Origin: an uncultured Chryseobacterium sp.
GTDB lineage: Bacteria > Bacteroidota > Bacteroidia > Flavobacteriales > Weeksellaceae
Assembly: GCA_913778085.1 (NCBI GenBank)
Contig: CAJYXJ010000002.1
Span: forward strand, 1-44,288
Length of the DNA: 44,288 nt
Direction: 5' to 3'
Shown here: in pieces, positions 7,440 through 15,848 of the stretch
Layout: each line of letters begins with the position of its first letter
How positions within the stretch are numbered: the stretch's first letter is position 1
Translations under genes and position numbers: made by a program
The notes under the pieces: model-generated
Told to the model about the DNA's origin: nothing
Database searches by the model: none
Seen by the model: only the letters and a program-made list of their open reading frames with translations

Positions 7440-8093
7440 CTATCCAATTCTTTTCCTGATAAAAATTTCATAAGCAAGGTATATCAGCGGCAATGCCATG
7501 ATCCCGATGTATAAAGCATTGGCCATTGCTGATTGCGGCTGATTGGCAACCGCATAAATCAATCCGAAAAATGCACCTCCCAAATGGGCAGCATGCCCGA
7601 TGTTATCATGCTGATTAGGATTCAGCATCATGTAAACGGAATAACTGAAATAAACGAGGCCGAAAATATATCCCGGGATCCCTATCGGAATAAAGAACAT
7701 ATAGATTTCAAGATGAGGAATCAAAGCAATTGATGCAAATAAAATCCCCGACACACCACCGCTTGCCCCTATTGCCGAATACCACGGTTGCCTTTGATAA
7801 ACAAAAAGCGAAAACATATTTCCCAAAAGAATAGAACCGAAGTAAATAATAAGAAATCCTACATTACCAAATCCCTGAATCACAACCGGCCCAAAGAAAT
7901 ATAAGGTAAGCATATTGAAAACAAGATGCATAATATCGGCATGAAGGAAGCCCGAAGAAATCAATCTCACATATTCTTTCCGGTTCAGAATGGCACCCAC
8001 GCTGAATTTGTATTTTTCAAAATTGCTGCTGCCGTTTGGTGCAACAAAACTGATAATGGCTGTAATGGCGATAATTAAAATAAGGATATTCAT
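7440..8093 (-). CDS. Rhomboid family intramembrane serine protease
   Basis: This 217-residue membrane protein has six hydrophobic segments. The catalytic serine lies in GASG (109-112, S111) and the catalytic histidine in HAAHLGG (H170), both within membrane helices. H56 and N60 in HLVFN match the conserved second-helix His and Asn of the family. Rhomboids cut transmembrane substrates near the outer face of the membrane; the substrate here is unknown. It is transcribed alone, convergent with gwsS. Confidence 0.94.
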   Translation of the reverse strand: MNILILIIAITAIISFVAPNGSSNFEKYKFSVGAILNRKEYVRLISSGFLHADIMHLVFNMLTLYFFGPVVIQGFGNVGFLIIYFGSILLGNMFSLFVYQRQPWYSAIGASGGVSGILFASIALIPHLEIYMFFIPIGIPGYIFGLVYFSYSVYMMLNPNQHDNIGHAAHLGGAFFGLIYAVANQPQSAMANALYIGIMALPLIYLAYEIFIRKRIG

Positions 8094-8227
8094 TTTTTCA
8101 ACATTAATTTCTGTATTTCCTACGCAAGTTTTATGCTAATTTTCAAAACCTTTGCTGCGCTAACCTTCCGGCTTTTTTAAAAAAGGTTAAAAATACAAAA
8201 TTTCGGACGTTAAAAGCGGGCAGATTC

Positions 8228-8992
8228 CTATTTTTTAAGAACTTTAAATATCCTGTTATCGATACGGGTTAAAACCTTCACCAGATATTCCCCCGGTACA
8301 TATCCGGAAAGATCAACAGCGGCATTGGACTTATTAACGATCTGACTTTTAATTTTTCTGCCTTCTGTATTATAAACTTCTAAAGATAATATAAGCTCTT
8401 TGTCATGAATATGTAAGAGATCTGCTGTCGGATTAGGATAAATTTCGGTGTGGCTGTCTGCAGGAGTTTCTTTTGTTCCGAGTGGTGTTCCTGAAATATT
8501 CACTATGTAATCCCTTGTTTCTCCGGATCCGAATGACGAACAAGCATTTGCGGAACCGATGGTGCTTCCATACGCTCTGGACCTTATTCTCATCCTCGTG
8601 TTTCCGTTTGCAGCAGAAGCAGGTATGGTAAAAGAGGTTGTATTTTGTGTACCCATGGAATTCACGAGCTGTTTATATTCCTGTGCTTCGAAAATGTTAT
8701 TCTGGTTGGTATCGAGCCACATGCCAATTACCGCTTCCGATGAAGTGGACGTATACATCTGGTACGACTGCCCGGCCGCCAGTGTCGCAGTTGTATTTCC
8801 CGAAGCCGGATACTCATGGTAAAAAATACTGGGTGAAGAAAAGGTCTGGTGGCTGAAAGGGGTTGAATTAATCCTTATTTCTATAAAGGAAGGATCTACA
8901 TCACCGCCTAAATTAGAAGTACAGGGATTTTGTGTGGATTGTGCATGAAGAAAAGATGCCATTAAAATACATGGAACTAAAACTGATTTCAT
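8228..8992 (-). CDS. Secreted GEVED-domain protein with T9SS type A sorting domain
   Basis: The 254-residue protein has an N-terminal signal peptide (about 1-17, ending FLHAQ). A GEVED-like domain follows: GMWLDTNQNNIFEAQEY near 90-106 and GSGETRDYIVNI near 155-166. The C-terminal sorting domain of about 75 residues starts around YPNPTADLLHI and ends FKVLKK. Such proteins cross the outer membrane through the type IX system and are released or anchored on the cell surface. GEVED domains occur in secreted adhesion or protease-associated proteins; no catalytic residues are evident. It is a single gene with its own promoter. Confidence 0.88.
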   Translation of the reverse strand: MKSVLVPCILMASFLHAQSTQNPCTSNLGGDVDPSFIEIRINSTPFSHQTFSSPSIFYHEYPASGNTTATLAAGQSYQMYTSTSSEAVIGMWLDTNQNNIFEAQEYKQLVNSMGTQNTTSFTIPASAANGNTRMRIRSRAYGSTIGSANACSSFGSGETRDYIVNISGTPLGTKETPADSHTEIYPNPTADLLHIHDKELILSLEVYNTEGRKIKSQIVNKSNAAVDLSGYVPGEYLVKVLTRIDNRIFKVLKK

Positions 8993-9010
8993 ATAAAAAA
9001 TTTAAGACTA

Positions 9011-9044
9011 CAAATCTAGCAAAAATAATTTTTAACGCAACAAA
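9011..9044 (-). promoter_or_regulatory. Promoter of the GEVED/T9SS gene
   Basis: On the minus strand, TAGATTTG (complement of 9011-9018) fits the -7 box. TTTG (complement of 9041-9044) lies 22 bases upstream as a -33 box. Both are about 20-50 bases ahead of the start codon at 8992. Confidence 0.55.
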
Positions 9045-9189
9045 GTTTCATTAATAGATTGAAAATTTAATATTCTTTTCTATTATTCTACTGATCTGTT
9101 CAAATTTCCCGTTCAACTGACTTAGATAAAGGATATACTGCAGTTCAGCAACAGATGTTCATCCGGATTAAAATATTTGAAATTATACG

Positions 9190-9211
9190 TAAATTTGTAT
9201 GCGTATACAAA
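9190..9211 (+). promoter_or_regulatory. -7 box overlapped by a near-perfect 18-bp palindrome (candidate Fur-family operator)
   Basis: TAAATTTG (9190-9197) fits the -7 box. Bases 9194-9211 (TTTGTATGCGTATACAAA) form an inverted repeat identical to its own reverse complement at 16 of 18 positions. It overlaps the -7 box and probable start site of the Fur-family gene, so it may be an autoregulatory operator. Confidence 0.55.
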
Positions 9212-9233
9212 ATAACAAATCTTTCAGTGACCT

Positions 9234-9623
9234 ATGAAACAAATCAGAAACACCCATGCAAAAACGGAGATCCTGAATATTATCAACAATTCAGAGTTTG
9301 CTTTATCGCATGCGGACATTCAGAAAAAGATCGGGGATCTCTGTAATCGTGTCACCATATACAGGGTTCTTGAACGCCTTGAAAAAGAGGGAAATATTCA
9401 TAAAATTACGAACGTGGACGGCGTTGTGAATTTTGCTAAGTGTGACCACGCTTGTGAAACGGACCATCATACACATGACCATATCCATTTTAACTGCGAA
9501 AAATGCAAAACCATGATCTGTATCGAAAATGTTGCACCGGCAATCACCCTTCCTGAAGGCTTCACGGTCAGCAGCTACAACCTCGTGATCAGTGGAACAT
9601 GTCCTAAGTGCCGAAACCTTTAA
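9234..9623 (+). CDS. Fur-family metal-responsive transcriptional regulator
   Basis: The 129-residue protein has a winged-helix DNA-binding region (about 1-65, with IYRVLERLEKEGNIHK). A short metal-binding dimerisation domain follows. Candidate ligands are C-x3-C in KCDHACETDHHTHDHIHF, the CEKC pair and a terminal CPKC. The His-rich DHHTHDHIHF resembles the Fur/Zur metal site. Whether it senses iron, zinc or peroxide cannot be decided from sequence alone; the Cys pairs and short length suggest Zur or a Bacteroidota-specific type. A palindrome lies over its promoter and a strong terminator follows. Confidence 0.88.
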   Translation: MKQIRNTHAKTEILNIINNSEFALSHADIQKKIGDLCNRVTIYRVLERLEKEGNIHKITNVDGVVNFAKCDHACETDHHTHDHIHFNCEKCKTMICIENVAPAITLPEGFTVSSYNLVISGTCPKCRNL

Positions 9624-9646
9624 ATCTGGCACTCATTCAAATAAAT

Positions 9647-9681
9647 AGAAAGACCGGCTGCTCAAACCGGTCTTTCTTTTA
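9647..9681 (+). terminator. Bidirectional terminator between the Fur-family gene and parC
   Basis: AGAAAGACCGG (9647-9657) pairs perfectly with CCGGTCTTTCT (9667-9677) around a 9-base loop and is followed by TTTT. It ends the + strand Fur-family gene and could also stop leftward parC transcription. Confidence 0.85.
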
Positions 9682-9737
9682 TCCATTAATTTCTCAACTG
9701 TTAAAAAACAGCTGTTATTTACATTGGCGAAAATTAC

Positions 9738-12317
9738 CTATGTGCCGGTTTCACCCTGAAACAGGTCTCCGATGGTTCCGTCTTCCTCGGCTCCGCCCGC
9801 AGGCTCCGGTTCTTCATAGACTTCGGGCTCTTCTTCCGACGGTTCCGGAATGGTGATATTAATCGCTTTTACTTTAAATTTAGTAAACTGATTACCGATC
9901 GCCTTAATTCCTTTAACGGCTATAAATTCATCGATGGCCACCGTCTCAGGTTCGCGCTCCTTGCCTTTATCTTTGGCAAAGACAATTTCGGCTGTGGCGC
10001 CATTCGCTACAATAATATTTTCAATAAAGGATTTCGGGTGTTCCGACGGCATAAAGGTCTGCATATTCGGTGTATTTTCAAAAAGGAACCTTTTGATAAA
10101 GTAAATATCTTTTTCGCCATCGTAATAAATGCAGGTCACCGGCTGATTCGGCCGCCATTTTTCAAGCACCAGATACTGGTCGTCAAAACGGTTGCCCAGA
10201 TCGAATGAAACCAATTTTGCCTCACCATTGGTATTGATCGTCAGTATTTTATCATCTCCTTTAAAACTTCCCAGCAGGGTTCCTCTTCCGTCTGCGTTCA
10301 GTCTGCGTACGGTATCATCGAACCAGATCTTTCTCGGTGCCAGCGTCGATACGCCTTCTTCTTTAAGATCAACCTTCTTTACCGAATATTTGGTCACCAG
10401 GTTTCCTTTGGAATCACGTCCTTTGATGGCAAGTTCGGAGAAATCAAGATCCATTTTATTTTTTCTGATCCTTGGATTGGGTTTCAACAAAACAGTAACG
10501 GTCTCCGCTTCTCCGTTCGGATTCGCAGAAAAATAAAGCATTTCCGAGCCCCGTTTATCGGAAGCAAGCGGATAATCGGTATTCCGGGTTACGCCGGTTA
10601 CGGAAAAACGCTTCATGTAGTAAGGTCCTTCTCTTCCTTCCCGGTAAATCATATTGTATACGGTTCTTTTATCGTTTTTCTTCCAGATGGCCACATGGAC
10701 GATGTCTTTCCCGATAAAGGTTTTGGCTTCCACTTTTACCACCTTCATCCGTCCGTCTTTGCGGAATGTAATAATATCGTCGATATCCGAACAATCGAAA
10801 AGATACTGGTCTTTTTTCAGCGAAGTCCCTATGAAGCCTTCTTCAAAATTCGCATAGAATTTTTCGTTGGCCACTGCCACTTTCGTAGCATCAATGGTAT
10901 CGAAAATCCGAAGTTCGGTCTTACGCTGCCGTTCTTTGCCGTATTTTTTCTGGATGTTTAAATAATAATCGATCGCATACTGAATAAGATTAGCCAGATG
11001 ATGTTTTACTTGCTCAATCTTTCCTTCAAGTGCCGCTATATTTTCTTTGAATTTATTAAGGTCGAATCTGGAAATCCTTTTGATCCTGATTTCCGTAAGC
11101 CTTAAAATATCCTCTTCCGTTACGGCTCTTAAAAGATGTCCGGTATGTGGTTTCAGACCTTTGTCTATTGTTTTAAGCACATCTTCCCAGGTTTTAACCT
11201 CTTCAATATCATGGTAGATCCGGTTTTCGATAAAGATCCTTTCCAAAGAGGAGAAATGCCAACTTTCCTGAAGCTCATGAAGCTCGATCTCCAATTCTTT
11301 TTTAAGGAGGGAAACCGTGTGGTCCGTATTCATTTTCAGAATTTCGGAAACACTCATAAACATCGGCTTGTCCCCTACAATGACACAGGCATTCGGAGAA
11401 ATGGTGACCTGGCAGTCGGTAAAGGCGTATAATGCATCAATGGTCTTATCAGGTGAAACGTCATTGTGAAGATGAATCAGGATCTCTACTTTATCGGAGG
11501 TATTGTCTTCAATCTTCTTGATCTTGATCTTGCCTTTTTCATTGGCCTTTAAAATAGAATCGATGAGATCGCTGGTGGTTTTGGAATAAGGAAGCTCGGT
11601 AATAATGAGCGTATGCTTATCCAAAGGAGATATTTTTGCTCTTGCTCTTACTTTCCCGCCCCGGTGTCCGTCGTTGTATTCGGAAACATCAAGATAGCCT
11701 GCCGTTAAAAAGTCCGGGAATATTTCAAACTTTTTGCCTTTTAGGTAAGCTACGGAAGCACTGATCAGTTCATTAAAATTATGCGGAAGGATTTTTGTGG
11801 AAAGGCCGACCCCGATTCCTTCGACTCCCTGCGCCAGAAGGAGCGGAAATTTTACGGGAAGGTCTATCGGTTCGTTATTTCTGCCGTCATAGGATTTGGC
11901 CCATTCGGTCGTTTTGGGATTAAAGACTACTTCCAGGGCAAAAGGCGTGAGTCTGGCTTCAATATACCTGGCTGCCGCAGCAGAGTCTCCGGTGTAAATA
12001 TTCCCCCAGTTTCCCTGCGTATCAATCAGCAATTCTTTCTGCCCGATTCCTACCATCGCATCGGTAATGGAAGCATCACCGTGAGGGTGATACTTCATGG
12101 TATTTCCCACGATGTTGGCTACTTTGTTGTAACGTCCGTCTTCCAGCTCCCGCATGGAATGCATGATTCTTCGCTGAACAGGTTTGAAACCGTCATAAAC
12201 GGATGGAATGGCCCTGTCTAAAATTACGTAGGAAGCATAATCCAGGAACCAGTCTCTGTAAAGCCCGGATACCTTTTTTAAGCTTTCCCCTTCATGCGAA
12301 TGTTCTTCTGTTATCAT
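9738..12317 (-). CDS. parC: DNA topoisomerase IV subunit A (ParC/GyrA family)
   Basis: This 859-residue type IIA topoisomerase subunit breaks and rejoins DNA and works with the ParE product encoded upstream. The catalytic tyrosine is Y118 in AAAARYIEARL. The quinolone-contact region reads HPHGDASITD (77-86), with Ala82 where E. coli GyrA has Ser83, as is usual in this Bacteroidota subgroup as far as I recall. The C-terminal half should form the beta-pinwheel DNA-wrapping domain, ending in an acidic tail (EPSEEEPEVYEEPEPAGG). It is third in the parE-orf-parC operon, 8 bases after the small membrane protein gene. Confidence 0.95.
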   Translation of the reverse strand: MITEEHSHEGESLKKVSGLYRDWFLDYASYVILDRAIPSVYDGFKPVQRRIMHSMRELEDGRYNKVANIVGNTMKYHPHGDASITDAMVGIGQKELLIDTQGNWGNIYTGDSAAAARYIEARLTPFALEVVFNPKTTEWAKSYDGRNNEPIDLPVKFPLLLAQGVEGIGVGLSTKILPHNFNELISASVAYLKGKKFEIFPDFLTAGYLDVSEYNDGHRGGKVRARAKISPLDKHTLIITELPYSKTTSDLIDSILKANEKGKIKIKKIEDNTSDKVEILIHLHNDVSPDKTIDALYAFTDCQVTISPNACVIVGDKPMFMSVSEILKMNTDHTVSLLKKELEIELHELQESWHFSSLERIFIENRIYHDIEEVKTWEDVLKTIDKGLKPHTGHLLRAVTEEDILRLTEIRIKRISRFDLNKFKENIAALEGKIEQVKHHLANLIQYAIDYYLNIQKKYGKERQRKTELRIFDTIDATKVAVANEKFYANFEEGFIGTSLKKDQYLFDCSDIDDIITFRKDGRMKVVKVEAKTFIGKDIVHVAIWKKNDKRTVYNMIYREGREGPYYMKRFSVTGVTRNTDYPLASDKRGSEMLYFSANPNGEAETVTVLLKPNPRIRKNKMDLDFSELAIKGRDSKGNLVTKYSVKKVDLKEEGVSTLAPRKIWFDDTVRRLNADGRGTLLGSFKGDDKILTINTNGEAKLVSFDLGNRFDDQYLVLEKWRPNQPVTCIYYDGEKDIYFIKRFLFENTPNMQTFMPSEHPKSFIENIIVANGATAEIVFAKDKGKEREPETVAIDEFIAVKGIKAIGNQFTKFKVKAINITIPEPSEEEPEVYEEPEPAGGAEEDGTIGDLFQGETGT

Positions 12318-12325
12318 TTAATGTA

Positions 12326-12802
12326 TTAACTCTTTTTCTCGTTATTGGTTTTCACCACTTTATGCAGGGAGAATTTTAAATCGTTCACTTCTTTCTTGGT
12401 GAGATATGAAATTTCATATTTCAGGATGGTAGAGCCGCTGTTTTTGCTTGAGATCGTAATGTAAAGTCTTTTAAAAACAAAAAGGTTGATAACTTCAAAT
12501 TTCAGCAGCTTATATTTCGGAAATTCATCGCTTAACGGCCTCTGCAGAAAAGGGATGATGTTCCTGTTCCTGAAATGAAGGGCTTCCCCATCGCTGTCGT
12601 ACTCAAAGATCTGCCTTCCGCTGATGTAAAACAGCAGGATAATCAAAAGCGGAACGATGATCAATAAAAGGCTCTCCCATCCTAAAATATTGAATTTATA
12701 TTCTTCTAAAAAATAAGCTCCAATGCCTCCGAGTAATAACATAATCAGAAGACTGTTGATGAAGCTGTACACTGAAGCTTTATTACGGTTGCTCAGTCTC
12801 AT
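12326..12802 (-). CDS. Small membrane protein of unknown function in the par operon
   Basis: The 158-residue protein has two predicted transmembrane helices near 12-31 and 43-61. The remaining part is soluble and beta-rich (YDSDGEALHFRNRNIIPFL, then KYELSYLTKKEV-like strands), resembling the PH-like shape of many small bacterial membrane proteins, though I cannot assign a family. It lies between parE (37-base gap) and parC (8-base gap) in the same direction, so it is co-transcribed with topoisomerase IV. No functional link is evident from its sequence. Confidence 0.82.
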   Translation of the reverse strand: MRLSNRNKASVYSFINSLLIMLLLGGIGAYFLEEYKFNILGWESLLLIIVPLLIILLFYISGRQIFEYDSDGEALHFRNRNIIPFLQRPLSDEFPKYKLLKFEVINLFVFKRLYITISSKNSGSTILKYEISYLTKKEVNDLKFSLHKVVKTNNEKKS

Positions 12803-12839
12803 TATTTAATATGCTTTTGTGATTTGTGGTTTTAAAATA

Positions 12840-14729
12840 CTAATCTTCATTAACCGCCTCGGCCAACAATTCTTTCTTATCGATCTCCGGATCTTCTACT
12901 ACAAGATTTTCAAGAATAAAGGTTTGCCGGTCCGGGGTATTTTTTCCCATATAAAATTCCAGTAACTGATCGATCGTCTGGTCTTTTCCTGCCACCACCG
13001 GCTCCAGGCGGATATCCTTTCCGATAAAATGCTTGAATTCATCAGGAGAAATCTCTCCTAGTCCTTTAAAGCGGGTGATCTCAGGATTTTTACCCAGTTC
13101 GTTCAGTGCTTTGATCCGCTCCTGTTCGGAATAGCAGTATCTCGTCTCCTTCTTGTTTCTTACCCTGAATAAAGGGGTCTGAAGGATGTAAAGGTGTCCG
13201 TTTTTGATCAGATCCGGGAAGAACTGCAGGAAAAACGTAATCATCAGCAGCCGGATATGCATCCCGTCGACATCGGCGTCGGTAGCAATAATGACCTGGT
13301 TGTACCGCAGGTCTTCAAGGCTTTCCTCGATATTCAGGGCTGCCTGAAGAAGGTTGAATTCTTCGTTCTCGTAGACTACTTTTTTGGTAAGGCCATAGCA
13401 GTTCAAAGGTTTTCCTTTCAGTGAAAATACCGCTTGGGTTTCAACATCACGCGATTTTGTAATCGATCCGGATGCGGAATCTCCTTCGGTAATGAAAATC
13501 TGGGTTTCCCCTTTCCTTTCGTTTTTCTGGTCGTTATAATGCTGCCGGCAGTCACGGAGCTTTTTATTGTGAAGCGATACTTTTTTTGCTCTTTCCCGCG
13601 CAAGTTTCTGGATCCCGGAAAGCTCTTTTCTTTCTCTTTCGGAAATTAAGATTTTCCGCTGGATCGCTTCGGCAAATTCCGGGTTCCGGTGCAGGAAATT
13701 ATCAAGCTTGCTTTTCAGGAAGTCGATAATAAATATACGTACGGTAGGGCCGTTCGGGCCGATGTCGTTGGATCCCAGCTTTGTTTTGGTCTGGGATTCA
13801 AATACCGGCTCTTCCACATTAATCGAAACCGCAGCGACGATTGATTTTCTGACATCCGAAGCGTCGAAATTTTTATTGAAAAATTCACGGATGGTTTTTA
13901 CATACGCTTCACGGAATGCATTCAGGTGAGTTCCGCCCTGCGTAGTATTCTGTCCGTTGACGAATGAAAAATAGGTTTCCGTCTGCGACTTATCAGTATG
14001 CGTGATCGCGACCTCGATATCGTTATCTTTTAAATGAATGATCGGATACAGCGTTTCATTCTCCAGTTCTTCTTCCAGGAGATCTTTTAATCCGTTTTCA
14101 GAATAAAACGTTTCCCCGTTGAAAAGAATCTTCAGTCCCGGGTTCAGATAAGCATAGTTGCGGAGCATTCTCTCAATATATTCTTTCCGGAATTTGAAAT
14201 TAAGGAAGATATCGGCATCCGGAATAAAGGAAATTTCGGTCCCGTTGCGGTCGGAAGTATCTTTTTCGTCAAAATTCTCTTTAATCAAACCTCTGGAAAA
14301 CTCAGCCACTTTCATTCTTCCGTCCCGGAAAGAACGTACCCGGAAATAATCGGAAAGGGCATTTACCGCTTTGGTCCCCACCCCGTTCAGACCCACGGAT
14401 TTTTTGAAGGCCTTACTGTCGTACTTACCCCCGGTGTTCATTTTGGAAACAGCATCAACTACTTTTCCAAGGGGAATCCCACGGCCAAAATCACGGATCG
14501 TAACTTTGCCGTCGTCTAATTTTATTTCAATTCTTTTACCGGATTTCATCCTGAACTCATCAATCGAGTTGTCCAGAATTTCTTTCAGCAAAATATAGAT
14601 CCCGTCGTCGGCCGAGGAACCGTCTCCCAGCTTCCCGATATACATCCCGGGACGTAAGCGGATGTGCTCCTGCCAATCGAGGGTCCTGATATTATCTTCG
14701 GAATAGATTGGGTTTATTTCTTGTGACAT
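12840..14729 (-). CDS. parE: DNA topoisomerase IV subunit B (ParE)
   Basis: From the ATG at 14729 ([14 protein letters not shown]) the protein has 629 residues. A further in-frame ATG 20 codons upstream gives a hydrophobic, unconserved extension and is rejected. The N-terminal GHKL ATPase shows the [17 protein letters not shown] and [14 protein letters not shown] motifs. The TOPRIM domain has EGDSASGS and [10 protein letters not shown], the metal-binding residues of the cleavage centre. It provides ATP-driven strand passage with ParC to decatenate chromosomes. First gene of the operon. Confidence 0.95.
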   Translation of the reverse strand: MSQEINPIYSEDNIRTLDWQEHIRLRPGMYIGKLGDGSSADDGIYILLKEILDNSIDEFRMKSGKRIEIKLDDGKVTIRDFGRGIPLGKVVDAVSKMNTGGKYDSKAFKKSVGLNGVGTKAVNALSDYFRVRSFRDGRMKVAEFSRGLIKENFDEKDTSDRNGTEISFIPDADIFLNFKFRKEYIERMLRNYAYLNPGLKILFNGETFYSENGLKDLLEEELENETLYPIIHLKDNDIEVAITHTDKSQTETYFSFVNGQNTTQGGTHLNAFREAYVKTIREFFNKNFDASDVRKSIVAAVSINVEEPVFESQTKTKLGSNDIGPNGPTVRIFIIDFLKSKLDNFLHRNPEFAEAIQRKILISERERKELSGIQKLARERAKKVSLHNKKLRDCRQHYNDQKNERKGETQIFITEGDSASGSITKSRDVETQAVFSLKGKPLNCYGLTKKVVYENEEFNLLQAALNIEESLEDLRYNQVIIATDADVDGMHIRLLMITFFLQFFPDLIKNGHLYILQTPLFRVRNKKETRYCYSEQERIKALNELGKNPEITRFKGLGEISPDEFKHFIGKDIRLEPVVAGKDQTIDQLLEFYMGKNTPDRQTFILENLVVEDPEIDKKELLAEAVNED

Positions 14730-14749
14730 ATATAATTTCAGCAAACATA

Positions 14750-14757
14750 CAAAAGTA
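14750..14757 (-). promoter_or_regulatory. -7 box of the parE operon
   Basis: The complement reads TACTTTTG, a match to TAnnTTTG, 20-28 bases upstream of the chosen parE start at 14729. This supports the shorter start, since the longer reading frame would begin upstream of this promoter. No convincing -33 box is visible. Confidence 0.45.
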
Positions 14758-14847
14758 CGAATTTGCCAAAAAATATCCGAATGTTTCACTTCCTTTTTTA
14801 CGAATATTTATTAAAAAATATTGCATTATTGTATGTGAAACTCTATA

Positions 14848-14867
14848 TTTACATTATTCAATGTAAA
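14848..14867 (+). promoter_or_regulatory. Perfect 8-bp inverted repeat upstream of the orphan LytTR regulator
   Basis: TTTACATT and AATGTAAA flank a 4-base spacer, giving a perfect palindrome in the parE/LytTR divergent interval about 145 bases before the ATG at 15012. Its symmetry suggests a dimeric repressor or activator site; the binding protein is unknown. Confidence 0.45.
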
Positions 14868-15011
14868 GTGACAAACAATTAGCGTTTATTATTAACAGCA
14901 TTTACGCGAAAACCCATAATCATTAACAATTCATTTATTTAAAAACTAAAATTAACAGTATGTATCAAATTTAAAAACCTAAAAACCAACTCCAAAAACC
15001 ACAATTAAACC

Positions 15012-15728
15012 ATGAAAAATACATTCCACGTCTGCATCCTTGGGGACAAAGAGGGCAGCGAATCCATCTCCCTGCTTTTGAAAAAAGAATTTCCTGAATT
15101 TAAGATTGATTTTTGTACGGGAGACCTCCGGTCGGCCTCAGGTTATCTCAGCAAAAATTCTACTGATCTTCTTTTCGTGGATATTCCTCTCAATGACGAA
15201 ACTGCCTTTGAAATCTTGTCGGAATTCCACAAAAAATCCTCTCTTCTTATTTTTATGACGGATTCTGAAAAGTCGGCTATCCAAGCCGTAAAAAAAGGTA
15301 TCACCGGCTGTATTCTGAAACCTGTTACAAATCTTGATTTTGTACTGACCGTTAATAAAGCAATTGAAAATTTCAGCAATAGCAAAACTCTTTCGGCTGC
15401 CCTACCCCACAGTAAAATCAACCTGCCGACTTTACAGGGTTTTAAAAGGGTAAATATTGATGAAATTATCCGTTGTGAGGCAGATTCCAATTATACCTTC
15501 ATTTATCTGCTGGATAAAAGCAAAGTAATGGTTTCCAGGACCCTTCACGATTTTGAAAAGAATCTTTCAGACTATAACTTTTTCAGGATTCACCACAAAC
15601 ACCTGATCAATCTGGAACATCTGAAAGAATATATCAAAGGAAAAGGCGGGCAGGTTGTGATGGCCGATAATTCCATCCTGGATGTTTCCATACGGCGTAA
15701 AAACGAATTCCTTCATAAAATGGTATAA
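15012..15728 (+). CDS. LytTR-family response regulator (no adjacent kinase)
   Basis: The 238-residue protein has an N-terminal receiver domain with the phosphoacceptor Asp at D57 (LLFVDIP), the switch Thr at T83 and conserved Lys at K103 (ILKPV). A LytTR DNA-binding domain follows (about 135-238: RVNIDEIIRCEADSNYTFIYL then FFRIHHKHLINLEHLKEYIKGKGG). LytTR domains bind pairs of 9-bp direct repeats. No histidine kinase gene adjoins it. It may be served by the kinase at 22515 or by one elsewhere. It precedes two T9SS surface-protein genes, the first of which carries a candidate LytTR-type site. Confidence 0.92.
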   Translation: MKNTFHVCILGDKEGSESISLLLKKEFPEFKIDFCTGDLRSASGYLSKNSTDLLFVDIPLNDETAFEILSEFHKKSSLLIFMTDSEKSAIQAVKKGITGCILKPVTNLDFVLTVNKAIENFSNSKTLSAALPHSKINLPTLQGFKRVNIDEIIRCEADSNYTFIYLLDKSKVMVSRTLHDFEKNLSDYNFFRIHHKHLINLEHLKEYIKGKGGQVVMADNSILDVSIRRKNEFLHKMV

Positions 15729-15760
15729 CAATTCACACTTATTTGATAAACATTTACATT

Positions 15761-15825
15761 TACTCATTTTCCGCCGCCATATAATCACTTATGATAGGGT
15801 AATACCTAACGCTTTTATACTTTTG
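15761..15825 (+). promoter_or_regulatory. Candidate LytTR site and -7 box of the T9SS gene at 15849
   Basis: TACTCATTT (15761-15769) and TAATCACTT (15782-15790) are 9-mers agreeing at 7 of 9 positions and spaced 21 bases start to start. Exactly 27 bases later comes TACTTTTG (15818-15825), a TAnnTTTG -7 box, 23 bases before the ATG. No -33 box is seen, as expected of an activator-dependent promoter. The same geometry precedes the genes starting at 21666 and 24434. Confidence 0.55.
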
Positions 15826-15848
15826 AGAAACAAACAACAAAATTTATT

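Noticed and set aside
14730-14789. 20-codon N-terminal extension of parE
   Set aside because: The extra residues are unconserved and hydrophobic, and a -7 box lies inside this stretch, which fits a start at 14729.
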